A stretch of DNA of 64,000 nucleotides, from positions 17,624 to 81,623 of the forward strand of contig QZLH01000445.1 of assembly GCA_003833135.1 (NCBI GenBank), read 5' to 3'. The stretch is from Oehlia diaphana. Its lineage: Eukaryota; Glomeromycota; Glomeromycetes; Glomerales; Glomeraceae. Shown here one piece after another: positions 37,593-55,016 of this stretch (its first letter is position 1; every line of letters begins with the position of its first letter). The notes under the pieces are model-generated. The model had not been told where the DNA came from. It was given only the letters and a program-made list of their open reading frames with translations, and made no database searches. Position numbers and translations under genes: made by a program.

Positions 37593-37820
37593 CTAGCAAG
37601 AGAAACACCAGAAGCGTATAACTGTATAAGGGCCAAAATAATACTTACATTCGTTCAAATGAAGTGAAAGATGAAGATTAAGAGTGATTTTATCCTGTCC
37701 ATGATGTTTCTCAATTAATTCTATTAGTTCAATCAATTCCCATTGCAATTCTCTCACAGCATCAACTTCTAAAATCTGACTTACCAAAATTCTGCAAATT
37801 CTTACAAATTTTTCGATCAT
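37593..37820 (-). pseudogene. Transposase fragment (Tnp2/DUF4218-type)
   Basis: A 75-codon open stretch contains KITLNLHLSLHLNECKYYFG followed by a FWCFSC ending. This resembles the conserved HLSLHL...YGP..SFWCF segment found next to Tnp2-type (CACTA/EnSpm) transposases. Neighbouring minus-strand sequence (about 38000-38100) reads PLEEFQDVLNCYNSPPHENE in another short frame. Only scraps remain. Confidence 0.5.
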
Positions 37821-38473
37821 ATTCTGAAAGATGGAACGCCCTAAGTGTACTAAAGTATATGAGAAAGTATCATATTATAGGTGTTAAAGAGATTGAGTCA
37901 ATTGAATTTAAACAAAAATTAAAGACTTACTTGCAATCAATATCATCCGAAGATGAATTATAAATTTATAATATTATTTCTAAGGTCGCTAAACGGCTTC
38001 TTTGTGCCCCTCGCTTTCATTTTCATGCGGTGGCGAATTGTAACAATTTAACACATCCTGGAATTCTTCCAGTGGCATTATTAAGAGATCCTTAAGTTTC
38101 AGGGGATAATGCATTGGCAATATTCCAGCATCTGTATATAATAATAATTTGACCTTTTAGTCTTTTCCACGAAGAAGTGAATTTTTTGTTCTCGCTATTG
38201 AACGTAGTTCCTCTAAAAAAAATTAAAATTTCTTTTTTTTTTAGTTCATTTTTCTTTTTCGTGGACAACTCAGTAATATTGAATAGTTTTCTTTCTTTGC
38301 TTTTACAAACATTATTTTCTATTTCTATCTATATTTTTTCCCCTTATCTAAAAATCTTTTATTTCATTATTATAGAGTTTACAATAATTTGTATCCTTTG
38401 ATGAAAAACTAATATTTATGCTACTTACAAGTATTTCCTTTTAATTTATACTATGTAGCACATAAATCACAAG

Positions 38474-39018
38474 TATGGTCGGTTCGTTAGTCACCAAGAG
38501 TAATGTGGTCGCTTTTGGAGATTTAGATAACGAGAATAAAATCTGGTTCGTATCTTTTTTATTGTTGCAAAAAATGGATGTATATGAATGTATATATACT
38601 GTATGACTCTAAGGAATACTTGAATTAGGGGAGCGAACATTATCGTACTCTCGAGGGTCATATATTAGCTTTTACCGGTTTAGACAGATATTATTATGGT
38701 TACTTAATTTTGTCTTTTCTACCATTTAATTTTATATTATTTCTAATCTTTTTTGCATATAATTTTCATACCAAGTTCGTTCGATAATACTATTGGAGGA
38801 TGGGACGTATTAGAAGGCAACCTGATAAACGATATAAAGGCCAAACTAGGCAATACTATAACTTATATTATAAATTTTATTTATTAGCAAAAAAATTAAA
38901 CAATTTTTTACATTATAGAAGTTTGTTGGATAATGGAAATTACTTTGCTACTGTTTCACAGCATGGAACTATTGATCTCAGAAAGATTTACAAACTTAAT
39001 TACTTTACCTCTTCCTAG
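38474..39018 (+). pseudogene. Possible WD40-repeat gene relic
   Basis: Short plus-strand pieces in different frames look like propeller repeats: VVAFGDLDNENKIW (about 38510), HYRTLEGHILAFTGLDRYYYG (about 38640-38700), SFDNTIGGWDVLEGNL (about 38775-38830) and DNGNYFATVSQHGTIDL (about 38930-38980). Stops and frameshifts separate them. Introns might explain part of this, but I could not build a consistent model. Confidence 0.4.
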
Positions 39019-39273
39019 AAAATGACCACGCTTCCAACGTCGCATTCGTGTCATTCTTTACCGGTGCAAGACAATAATGAGAAGATAAATATCTGCCACT
39101 GTAACATTACGGAATATGATCAATTCATAAAGTTTTCAAGGCTCGGCATTATGCATGCAAAAATTCACTGATAACAGTTTTTTAAGACGACACAAGTTTT
39201 TTTAAAACATCTTACAACTATAATAAAAAAAAAAATTATAAATTGGACTATAAAAAATTTACGTGTTATGTTA

Positions 39274-40167
39274 CTAATCTATTTCATTTTCTTCAAGGTT
39301 TTTGAGTCGATCTTGAGTTGTCAACTTCTCAAATATACCACAAATAATTCTACAAACTACAATAAATGCTCTTAACAAATCTAACACAGACAATACCATA
39401 GCTAATATTTGACCAAATCCCCAGTCCCAGATTCCTGATATCGGATTTCTTTGCACTGTTAATTCAGTTGAAACTATTTCAATTGCCATTGGTATTATAA
39501 AAAACATTCTACCTTTTTTTTTCTCTGGTTTTTCTCGGGTTAATACTTCTGACTCTTCTGACCCTGAATCTGGTGCAACTTTTCGAATAAAGTTAATTTC
39601 CTTTCTGTATACGAATCCCGCGATAATGAAGCTTATTAACCATATTGATAAATATATCGATGTTATATAGCTTATTACTAACATGAAGATTCGAAATTCG
39701 CCAATTGGGTTAACAGGAACAGCATAAAAATAAAATTTCACTTGGTCTCCACACTCTTCTTTGGGCAACTTCCATTTAAGCACTGTAAATAACCATACGT
39801 TATAATTTAAAGCTGATAAATTGGCTATCAAGCATAACAGAATTGTAGAATACGTATTTTTAAAATTTTTAATATTTTCAAAGTTCTTTATTATGAATAA
39901 TGGACTTTGTAATGTCATTATTATTGGTTTTAGTGTCAATATCGATACAAATTTAGATACTTTTAATAATAATACATATTTTAAGTCACTGATTAGAGCG
40001 GATAATATCAAGGAGAAGGATGTTAATGCTCCAAGTTTTACTGATTCTAAAATCTCATCTTCATCCGCTAGTATTTTAATAAGTATTGTTATACATTGAA
40101 GGTAAACTGAAAATCTTACTCCTGGTTCTACTATATCAGAATCATCTATAATGGTGCAGTTTTCCAT
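39274..40167 (-). CDS. Multi-pass membrane protein, unknown function
   Basis: Single-exon frame of 297 residues. It opens with an acidic N-terminus and VEPGVRFSVYLQCITILIKIL, then hydrophobic stretches at about 45-65, 105-125, 155-185, and near the C-terminus (GIWDWGFGQILAMVLSVLDL, RAFIVVCRIICGIF). A charged linker (EESEVLTREKPEKKKGR) splits the two halves. The GVRFSVYLQ start recalls a loosely defined fungal family of multi-pass proteins with no known function. Length, hydrophobicity pattern and lack of stops support a real gene. It stands alone between decayed sequence and a long intergenic stretch. Confidence 0.7.
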   Translation of the reverse strand: MENCTIIDDSDIVEPGVRFSVYLQCITILIKILADEDEILESVKLGALTSFSLILSALISDLKYVLLLKVSKFVSILTLKPIIMTLQSPLFIIKNFENIKNFKNTYSTILLCLIANLSALNYNVWLFTVLKWKLPKEECGDQVKFYFYAVPVNPIGEFRIFMLVISYITSIYLSIWLISFIIAGFVYRKEINFIRKVAPDSGSEESEVLTREKPEKKKGRMFFIIPMAIEIVSTELTVQRNPISGIWDWGFGQILAMVLSVLDLLRAFIVVCRIICGIFEKLTTQDRLKNLEENEID

Positions 40168-42568
40168 TGGAAATAATGTCTTATAAAATAGGGTAATATA
40201 TAAATAATATTTGGGAAGAAATCTTTTTATTGACGTGTTTTAGGAATTTAAGAGGTATTTATATTTAGTATATTATTTATTTTTTTTTTTTTTTTTCATA
40301 AAAAATTTTATTTTAATCTCAAAAATTGAAGAAGCCCCTGTCGATCCGTTTTGTCTTTTTTCCGTAAAAAGCTAATTAATAACCTTATATCCCGGAATCT
40401 ATCGACTTATTTACATTTTCCGTGAATAAAGCTCATTTGTAACGGATAAAATTTTTATAGGAAGCATTTTGCACATATAACACGCATATTTAATTGGTAC
40501 AGGTACGATGCAGATGTGGTTACAGGTACAAAAGGGTATATTTGAATTTGATATATAGTATAGTACGGTGCGAGATGATATACTATATAAGAAGAACCAT
40601 ATACAGGTACGATGCCAATCGTACTGAAACATAAAGGAATCATAATATCACATAAATAACCCTTTGGGTGTGATTATAGTGTGAAGGTACAGTACTATTA
40701 ACGTACGAATGGCCGGAATGGGTATGATTTAATAAATGTTATTATTGAGTTAATATTGATGTTACGATTGATTTATCTGATTCAATTTAGTTGAATTCGA
40801 TTAAACGAACCATTAGAATTTGATCCATTTGTAAGAAAAATTTAAAAAATTATGAAGAATGACTTTATTATTGTAATGATAAAAGAGTTCTATAATTATA
40901 TAAATATAGATAGCAATTTTTTGCATGTTTAAGTAAAAAAAATATATAAATTCATAATATCAAATAAATTGTATATAGTAAATAAAGAAAGTAGGGTTGA
41001 CAATTTTACTATATACTAGTACGAAATGTATAAATGAAATTATTATTTTTTAAAGTTTCAATCAATTGCTTCATCACAAATATAAAAATTTTTTAGAGCG
41101 GGATTTTTTACTACATAAAATTTTAGTAAAATTTATGCTTATTTTTGCTTTTAGTTGGTTAATTTCAGCTTCTTTGTCTTTAATTGTCAGCTGGACACAA
41201 TTTGAACACCTTTTAATAATCAGACTTGTGTTAACAGTACCTAATAGTCCGTATAATATAATTTTTGTACTTAATGTAGCTATCAATAATTGTGTAATAA
41301 ATAGTCACGAGGGTGCCGTTTTCTAGACTTTTTGGGCTGCTTTCCGAGCTAGACTTTTTCATTTATATGATTTGTAATTTCCTATACTAAATTTGGATTG
41401 TTTTAAAGCAGGCTATAAACTTTTTAAATTAATTTTGATTCCAGGATAACAAAGTTACGTTGCTAAATTTGAAATATTTACTAAGTTTTTATAGGGCATT
41501 AATTTGAAAATTGATCAGAAATACAGTATGTGTGAGAATGGATGCATATAAAAAAAGTAATAAAGTTATCGAAAAATTTTCAAATTCAAGATTATACAAA
41601 CAAAAATCAGTTTATTTTCGTTTATTAGAAATCAAAAGAAGGTCTTAATTTGTAAGATTGCATATTTTTTGTTAAAATCACGTGATTTGCGACTATCTAG
41701 AGGGAAGAAAAATGCGTACTTCTAATAGTAAATTTTTGATCTAACTTCATTGACTTGTATTAGTATTTTTCTTCTTGAAACACTATTCCGTTATCTTTCA
41801 TTATATTTATTTTATATCGAAGCAGACCTTCCTACTGAAAGTAAAAAATAACTGATAAAGTTATATCATTTTATATTTGATTATTAAATGTGTTCGCTAT
41901 AAAAGTGTATTAGATTTTTCAGATCTAAATCGTATCAAATCTAAATTTTACTTAGAATTACCAAATAAGTAGATTATTTTATCTTATAAACAAAGTTTTA
42001 GCCGTTTATATTTTATAGTACTTAGAAGGTCGTTATACTGTCGTTATATTATAATCCAACTAATGAAATATATTTTAATTCTAAGCTAATATAATTATCT
42101 CCTATTCCTTTTAAAATAAAAATATCTGAATAACCAAATCGATCTGATCCTTTGGCTATTTTTATTATACCGATTTATATAAAAAATTCAAAAATATATA
42201 TTATAAGGTCATGTTTTATCGTTTCAAAATACGTTTATAGAACTTTTAAAATTGAGATGTAGTACCGGGTTAATTTCGGCCGGAATTGGGATAGTATCGG
42301 TTTGTCGCAAATACATGCAATATCGCGAAATTTATAATAAAGTCGTATATAGTAATAAAATAATTATAGACGAGTTTGGTTTAAGGAAAAAGTTCGGTAT
42401 GAGCCAAAATTGGTTTATCCCGAATCGTTATGACTGTATATAATTTTTTATCACCGCAACTTTTTCTTAACGCATTATATGTTCATTATATACGCTACTC
42501 TTATTTATTCATTCTTATTTTTATAGAATTTCTTGTAACTTCAGTTAAATTACCTATATAAATTATTA
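40168..42568. other. Long intergenic region
   Basis: About 2.4 kb with no recognisable gene. It holds poly-T/A runs (40268-40290) and a repeated CAGGTACGATGC motif (about 40500 and 40604). A few short frames (for example near 41070-41330 and 42250-42440) have no family resemblance. Confidence 0.5.
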
Positions 42569-45500
42569 TTATTTTTCAGTTGCTTTTCTTTTCTTATATT
42601 CATTAATTAATTCTTCCTGTACATGTGGTAAAACCGCTTGATGAGTTTTATATTCCATAGTAAATTCACCTTTACCCTATTATTATTAAGGTAAAAAAAT
42701 TATTAATTACAAAATACAATTAAATAAATATAAAATAATTAATTAAAAAAAAACCTGTGTAGCACTTCTTAAATCACTAGAATAGCCAAACATGCTGTTT
42801 AAGGAAACTTCAACAGTAACTATAAAATGATCTTCATGTACGTCAGTATCTATAATAGTTCCCTTACGCTTATTTAAATTTCCAATGACAGTTCCTTGGA
42901 ATTCTATTGGTGCTATTACTGATACATTCATTATAGGTTCTAATACAACAGGATTAGCTTTAAAAAATGCTTCTCGAAACGCGTATTGTGCTGCTAGGCG
43001 AAAAGCGAGTTCTGAAGAATCTACTGCATGATATTGACCATCCAAAAGAACAAACCGAACATCTTTTACTGGATGTCCGATTAATCCGCCCTTTTCTATT
43101 GCATCACGAAATCCCTAAAAAAATGATTTTTTTTTTTTTCTTTTTTTTTCTTTTACTTATAATGCAATCATTTCTTAAACATAAATAATTTACCTTTTCA
43201 ACAGCTGGAATAAATTGAGATGGAATATGTCCACCAACAACACGACTTTCAAAGCTGGGTATTTGTTGTTTATCATCTTCAACATTGGGTAAAGGTTCAA
43301 TATAACCAATGATTTTACCATATTGTCCTGCACCACCAGTCTGTTTCTTGTGGGTATAATCAAATTTAGCCTTTGATGTTATAGTTTCTCGAAAAGCCAC
43401 TCGTGGCTTACCAGTTATACAATCAACGTTATATTCTCTTCTCATACGTTCAACATAAATGTCTAAATGTAACTCTCCCATTCCCGATATAATAGTTTCT
43501 TTACTCTCCACATCATATGTTACACAAAATGTTGGATCTTCACGTTGAAATTTGGTTAATGCTTTTGAAAAATTTGGAGCATCTTTAACTTTAGGTGAAA
43601 TTGCCAATGAAATTACAGGGTCCGGAACAAACATTGATGTCTAATATAGTATTATAGTAAAATTAATAAAATTAGCACTAAGGAGATTATGTTTTGACAT
43701 TTCTTACCATAGAGTAGGCAACAGTGCCATCAGTAAATGTATCACCAGAGGAACATTCAACTCCAAACATTGCGCATATTTCTCCAGCTCCAACTTCATC
43801 TACATCCTATTTATAATTAAAATTTCAATCAATATCATAAAAAGTAATTTCGATTTATTATAGTATAAATATTACCTCCATTTCATTGGAATGCATACGA
43901 ACAAGCCTTGGAACTTTAACTTTCTTTGAAGTCTTTGTATTGGTAACTACAGCCCCTTTTTTTAAAGCTCCTTGGTAAACTCTTATATATGTTAACTGGC
44001 CAAATTTCCCATCTTCTAACTTAAAGGCTAAACCAACAAAAGGTTTTTTCACATAAGGAACAAGAGGAACAACAGCTTCTTTTTGATTTATATCTAAAGT
44101 ATTATTCTCCACTTCGGAAGGATTAGGAAGATAAGCACATACAGCATTCAGCACAAGTTGTACTCCAGTATTCTTAAATGCCGATCCCATTAATACAGGT
44201 GTAAACTTATTTGCAATTGTTGCACGTCTTATTGCATCCTAAATCTCGATTTACAAAATAAAAAATTTATATATAGTACATAAATTCCAGTCATAACTGA
44301 AAAGAGAAAAATTTATCACACCATTAGCTGTTGTGAGGTTGGATTTTCCTCATTCAAATAAATTTCTGCAAGTTGGTCATCAACATCTACGAGAGTTTCA
44401 ATTAATTCTTGACGTTTTTCTGTAGCAAACTTAATTAAATTCTCTGGAATATCTTTTTCAATAACTTTTTCACTATATAGTTGATAGTAACAAATGTATT
44501 AAAAAATTAAAGTCTTGCTAAAGATTTTCATTAAATTACTTTTTTTTTTACCCGCGATTTCCTTCATTATAAACGGATTTCCATTTCACTAAATCGACAA
44601 CACCTTTTAGGTTGTCTTCAAGCCCGATTGGAATTTGTATAGCAGCAGCATTTATTTTCAATTTTTGCCGGACTTGATCAATTATGTTGAATGGATTTGC
44701 CCCAACACTAAAGTTAAATTTAAAGCTTAATCATTGTATGAAACAAAATTATATCATATGACATAGACCTACCGATCCAATTTATTAATGAATGATATGC
44801 GAGGAACATTGTAACGGCGCATCTGACGGTCAACTGTGATGGTTTGACTCTTTAATTTGAAGTATAATTGTAAGTTTTGTTTTTGTTGAATTTTATATAT
44901 ATTAATGATACTCACTTGAACACCAGCGACACCACATAAAACTAAAATAGCGCCATCAAGAATTCTTAATGCACGTTCAACTTCGATAGTGAAATCAACA
45001 TGCCCTATTATAATTTATTCAATTGATTAAAAAAAACTGAATACTACCACAACAATTTATTTCATTCTTAACCTGGAGTATCAATAATATTGATATTATA
45101 ATCCCCATGATCTTGCCATTTCCAATTACAGTAAGTGGCAGCAGATTGGATAGTGATACCACGTTCCCTTTCCAATTCCATACTATCCATTTTAGCTCCT
45201 TCACCATCCTTTCCTCGAACTTCATGTATTGCTCTTATTAAATGTTGGTAATTAATTCGCGTATATTAACAATAGTTAATGAAATATGAAAATATTTTAC
45301 TTTATTCTTCCGGTATAATATAGAATTCGTTCTGTCAAAGTAGTTTTCCCTGAATCAATATGCGCACTGATACCAATATTGCGAAGTTTTTGAAGACGTT
45401 TCTAAAAAATTTTTTTTTTATTTTTTTAGAGATACAATTAAATTATAAATGAAACTAGTTATTTAATTAACTGAATTGTTAATAATACCAATTCGGCAGG

Positions 45501-45641
45501 GTCTATATCCTTTAGAGTATCATTTGAGCTCACACTAGCCTTAGCATATTGTCTTATACAAAATACAGTTTTTTTATTCAATGACTTTGTCAATGAGACA
45601 AATTTTCTATCGAATGGTTTAAAAGCCCTTATACGTATCAT
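42569..45641 (-). CDS. MEF1: Mitochondrial elongation factor G
   Basis: Translational GTPase driving translocation on mitochondrial ribosomes (GFM1/MEF1). Twelve exons (45641-45489, 45401-45301, 45233-45073, 45004-44916, 44849-44773, 44707-44552, 44472-44322, 44238-43876, 43806-43708, 43640-43194, 43114-42755, 42676-42569) join in phase to about 754 residues, matching the human 751. The N-terminus ([17 protein letters not shown], then Arg/Lys-rich) fits a mitochondrial presequence. G motifs: AHIDSGKTT (G1), [10 protein letters not shown] (G2), DTPGHVDF (G3), NKLDR (G4). Later marks are [39 protein letters not shown] and, at the end, [17 protein letters not shown]. Nearly all introns are 55-100 nt. 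Confidence 0.96.
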
Positions 45642-45958
45642 CTTTTTAAGGGCAGACCGTTTTTCTTAAAAAAAAAACAAAAAAGATCACAATATAATAA
45701 TTGATAATCTAATTAGGTAACACAAAAAGGAATATCAAATTTCAAATTTTTATTTATTTATTGCACTACAAATTGATTAGGATCTATCAAGCACGAGACT
45801 TCCTAAACACGGCTTTTTTATAAATACGTTCACAATAAATAGTCATCGGATTGTTCTTACTACGAAATCATCAATTCGAGAATTTTAAAAGAAAAATAAA
45901 ATGACAACTTCTAGTAGAGAAAAAAATAAAAATAATTTACTTACTTATAGATACTCGA

Positions 45959-49364
<3,406 letters not shown>

Positions 49365-49664
49365 TTATACTCTTCGGTTGATTTTTCTTCGTATCTTCGT
49401 ATCTTCGTATTTGCATGGCAGTGATGTCACGCAATGTACATAGTTACCCAAAATTCGTATGACGTAAATAAGAGTTACTTGACATGAGAATTTCTGCAAC
49501 CAGATGATCGATGCCTATAATTGTCTTCAATTTTTCAATCTTTATTTGACAATGATCTAATAAATACGTAATGATATAATGATAGAAAAACGGTAAAATC
49601 GTGATAGCCGTATTTTCGTAGTTATTCCTTCTCACAAAAAAACTCTCTCTTGGAATCAATAGCC
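49365..49664. promoter_or_regulatory. TRM4/UGP1 shared divergent promoter
   Basis: About 300 bp between divergent start codons. It contains three tandem copies of CTTCGTAT (about 49388-49411) and a TGATGTCACGCAATGTAC segment. Promoter function is inferred from arrangement. Confidence 0.45.
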
Positions 49665-51632
<1,968 letters not shown>

Positions 51633-52814
51633 CTGGTCAATTTTCCTGAAAGCAAATTCTTTAGTATAATTAGTGTTTACATGATCATGCATGTAATCTA
51701 ATTAAAAGCAGTATTTATTTGCTTTCTAATTTATTTTTAAAAATTTTTTTTTTCTTTTAAAAAAATAAATAGGCAAATTGCCTCAAGAAGTATGGAATAA
51801 TAGATAAAATCTTTTGGTTTAACAAAATTAAGTTTGAGTAATTGTATTATTTAATTTGATTGGCGCAGCACTAGATATCAGAGTTGTTAATATGCGACTA
51901 AACATGTTGCCAAATTCCAAATTAATTATAGCATTCCAATCAAAATTTATTTACTATATAATTATATAATTCTAGCTTTATAGTGATTTTTCCAACCTAA
52001 TTATAATATACATTCTATCTGAAATGGCACATTCTTATTGATCAATTCATATCACATGATATTATACAAATCCTGAAATTTACAATTTTTAAAAAGTAAA
52101 TTTTTTTGCAGATTATTTGATAATTATAACATTTAAAACCACCTTAAGGAAGGCAATAATACATTTATTGTATTGTTTTTTTAATATTATATGTTGATGC
52201 ATTATAATTTTTTTTTTTGTTATTTTATTTTTAGAAGATATTATAAATAAAAGAATATTATATATACATTTATAAATAATATCAGTATTCAGTAATTTAA
52301 TTAAGATAGAAAAGAGATGTGATAATTAAAGTATAATAATTAAAATGTTATATTCAAAATGTTATTTCTTTTGTACCTATGAAAATTATCTTATATATTA
52401 TATTCTTAATATATAATTACTATATAACCAAAATAATTAGTAACAAAAAAATTGTAAAATATATATAGAGATTAGCTAATATTATTCCAATTTACTAGCT
52501 AGTATTCATAATATTTTAGAATTAATTTGGTAGTAATTTTATAGTAATATTCATTAATTCTAATTCATTCATTTATCTAATTATTTTTTTTAAATTATCC
52601 AAATTATTTTGGACTGCCATAATTATAAGTAAAATTCCAAATTCAATTCAATTATGCCATCCCAAATTATTTTAGCACTTTACATAGTAAATTATATATA
52701 AACTGAATGAATTTTAGCATTCCAAATTATAATTATAGCATCCCAAAATAATTTGGACAGCATGTATAATTTATTTCATATAAATAAAATTAATTAGTAA
52801 TTAATCATATAATT
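51633..52814. other. AT-rich intergenic with small inverted repeats
   Basis: No gene recognised. A hairpin pair CCAAATTATTTTGG (52598-52611) and CCAAAATAATTTGG (about 52743-52757) brackets about 130 bp and may be a short MITE. Confidence 0.5.
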
Positions 52815-53050
52815 AAGGTTGCTTGCCAAAACCTAAGGATTTAGACAAGATGGCGTTTTGCCAAAAAGCAAAATTCTGCCGAAACTATATTATATTAAAA
52901 AACTGGCGAAACTCTGGAGAAAAGTGAAACTGCTGAAACTTATTATAAATGCTGAAACTGCTGAAACTCTGCCGAAACTATAATAAATCTATAGTAAAAT
53001 TTTGACAAAACTAATCGTAGGATTTTAAAGAGGTTTAGACAAGTAACCTT
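52815..53050. mobile_element. MITE-like element with ~20-bp TIRs and internal CTGAAACT repeats
   Basis: Left end AAGGTTGCTTGCCAAAACCT; right end, reverse complemented, AAGGTTACTTGTCTAAACCT. The interior repeats GCTGAAACT/GCCGAAACT about seven times. It is 236 bp, has no coding potential, and both flanks are compatible with a TA target. Confidence 0.6.
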
Positions 53051-54679
53051 ACATATAATAATAAAATGCAGTTAAAAATTATTTTTTTATTAAAATAATT
53101 TAACAGTTAAGATTTTATAAAAAAATGATATTAATTTATTTAGTTCAATTTAGTTTATGAAAATAGCGAACTGAACTAACTGTGACTAATGTAAACTACA
53201 GTTTAAATTGCAATTTATATATTTAATTATTAAATTATTATATTATTTATAATAATTAGAAATAGCATGCATAATTATTTATTTATTTTATAATATATTA
53301 ACATCAAAAATAAAATTTAAATCTATTCATTTTTTCATTTTTTTTCTCATCATTATCATTATTATTATTATCAGGTTGATTATTCTTATTATTATTTTTG
53401 CCAATTTTTTCAATAATCCAATTTTTTAAATATAATAATCAAAGAAAATCTTTTTTTGTAATGGTTTTTTATCTAAAAAAATAAAAAGATTAAATTATCA
53501 ATTTATCATTTTATAATTATTAAATTAATTTATATTTAATACTGAATTTTAATTAAAAGTTAATTTAGCTTGAATCATAATTTGAATCACAACTGAAGTT
53601 GAATTCAATTCAAATTAATTAAATCAAATTGTAGTTTAAAATATTTAAACCATCTCATATTAGTTTAGTTTTAAACTGCAGTTAAACTGGTTTTACTTAA
53701 ATTAATATTATCTCTAAAGAATTAAGTCAATCAATAATGCTTTAGACTTATATTATATCTTTTAATATTTGAATTTTTGTTTTTTTTGATACTTTATTTT
53801 AAATTATTTTATTTTATTTTGGAAATGATGTTAATGTTAAACTAAATAATAAATATGTTATATTTTATTTAGTTTTCATTTCTTTTATATTTTACTTATT
53901 CCTATATTTACTATTTCATTTTTTCTGATGCTATATCTATAATTCTTTAATTTCATTTTAGTTGATCAAATAAATTAGTCAACAATAATTAAATAAAATT
54001 TTATAAATACTTTTTTTAATTTTTTTTTTTATTAAGAGAAGTGTAGTTGTACCAATTAGCTTATATATTATAATAAAGCAAACCAAATTTTATAAGTGCT
54101 GCAAGTAGTTTTTAACCAATCAAATTTTATAAATTAATGATGTAACTAGAGTAATAAAAACATGATATCATTTTGAATGGTAGTTAGATAATTCCAAAAT
54201 ATATATAATTTCTTCTTTATATAAATATAAAATATTTGACAATTGCTTCTTGTTATTTACCACTATTTATTTATTTTTTTAGTCATTTTTTTATACTTTA
54301 GTTTTTTGTTTTTTATTATTTTATTATTCAAATGATAATATACTATATTGGCAACTGCTTAAAATATTTTATTAATAGAAAGTAAAAATTTTTTTTAATA
54401 TTATATTAAACTATTAAATGATACTAATATATATTAGTTTAAATTATTAAAAAATTTTTTTATAATGTAATTAAAATAATTTGTAATAATATTATTTTAT
54501 TATAATTATTTATTTTTATAATTTAATTTTTTTATATAAGTATAAAAAATTTCTGTTTTCAATGAAAAATATAAAAACTTCTTTTTTATTAAATATCAAA
54601 TATTTGATAATTGCTTTCTATTGTTTATTATTAGTTATTTATTTTTTTATTTTTTATCCAAATAATAATATGACAACTA
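53051..54679. other. AT-rich repeat-laden region
   Basis: About 1.6 kb with no recognisable gene. The stretch about 54240-54680 contains segments (ACTTAAAATATTTTATTA; TTTTCAATGAAAAATATA) that recur around 58700-59400, so a diffuse repeat family brackets the 0.86-kb tandem array. Confidence 0.5.
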
Positions 54680-54959
54680 TCATATATCGCAGGTCATAAT
54701 ACCCCAAGTAACTTGCAAAAATTGGGAGTTTGACCCTGTACCTCTGAATACTAAACAAAGCTTAAAAATTCTGTATTTTGCAAATATTTCATGATCTTTG
54801 AGTGATTTTTTTTTATTTTAAAGAGCTTAATGAGAGCACAAATCTGATCACTGGATTACAAGATAAATGTAAAATATCTTCTAAAGTACTATATAATTTT
54901 ATAAAATTTTTCAAGAAAGGTACTATGCATAGGGGGGTACTATAGCCCATGATATACAG
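54680..54959. mobile_element. MITE copy A (TA-target family)
   Basis: A 280-bp element with ends TCATATATCGCAGGTCATAA and, at the far side, TAGCCCATGATATACAG. Flanking TA dinucleotides lie at 54678-54679 and 54960-54961. It is homologous along its length, in inverted orientation, to the copy at 55617-55929 (shared TTTGACCCTGTACCTCTGAA and GGATTACAAGATAAATGTAA segments). Confidence 0.75.
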
Positions 54960-55016
54960 TACTTAAAAAAAAAATTAAAAAATTTTTATTTTACTAATAG
55001 AAAGTAAAATTTTTGA

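Noticed and set aside
41066..41326. Short hydrophobic plus-strand frame and an overlapping minus-strand coiled-coil-like frame
   Set aside because: No family resemblance, no exon partners, and composition matches AT-rich noncoding DNA.
42252..42443. 63-codon plus-strand frame
   Set aside because: No recognisable motif or splice-linked neighbour; likely chance.
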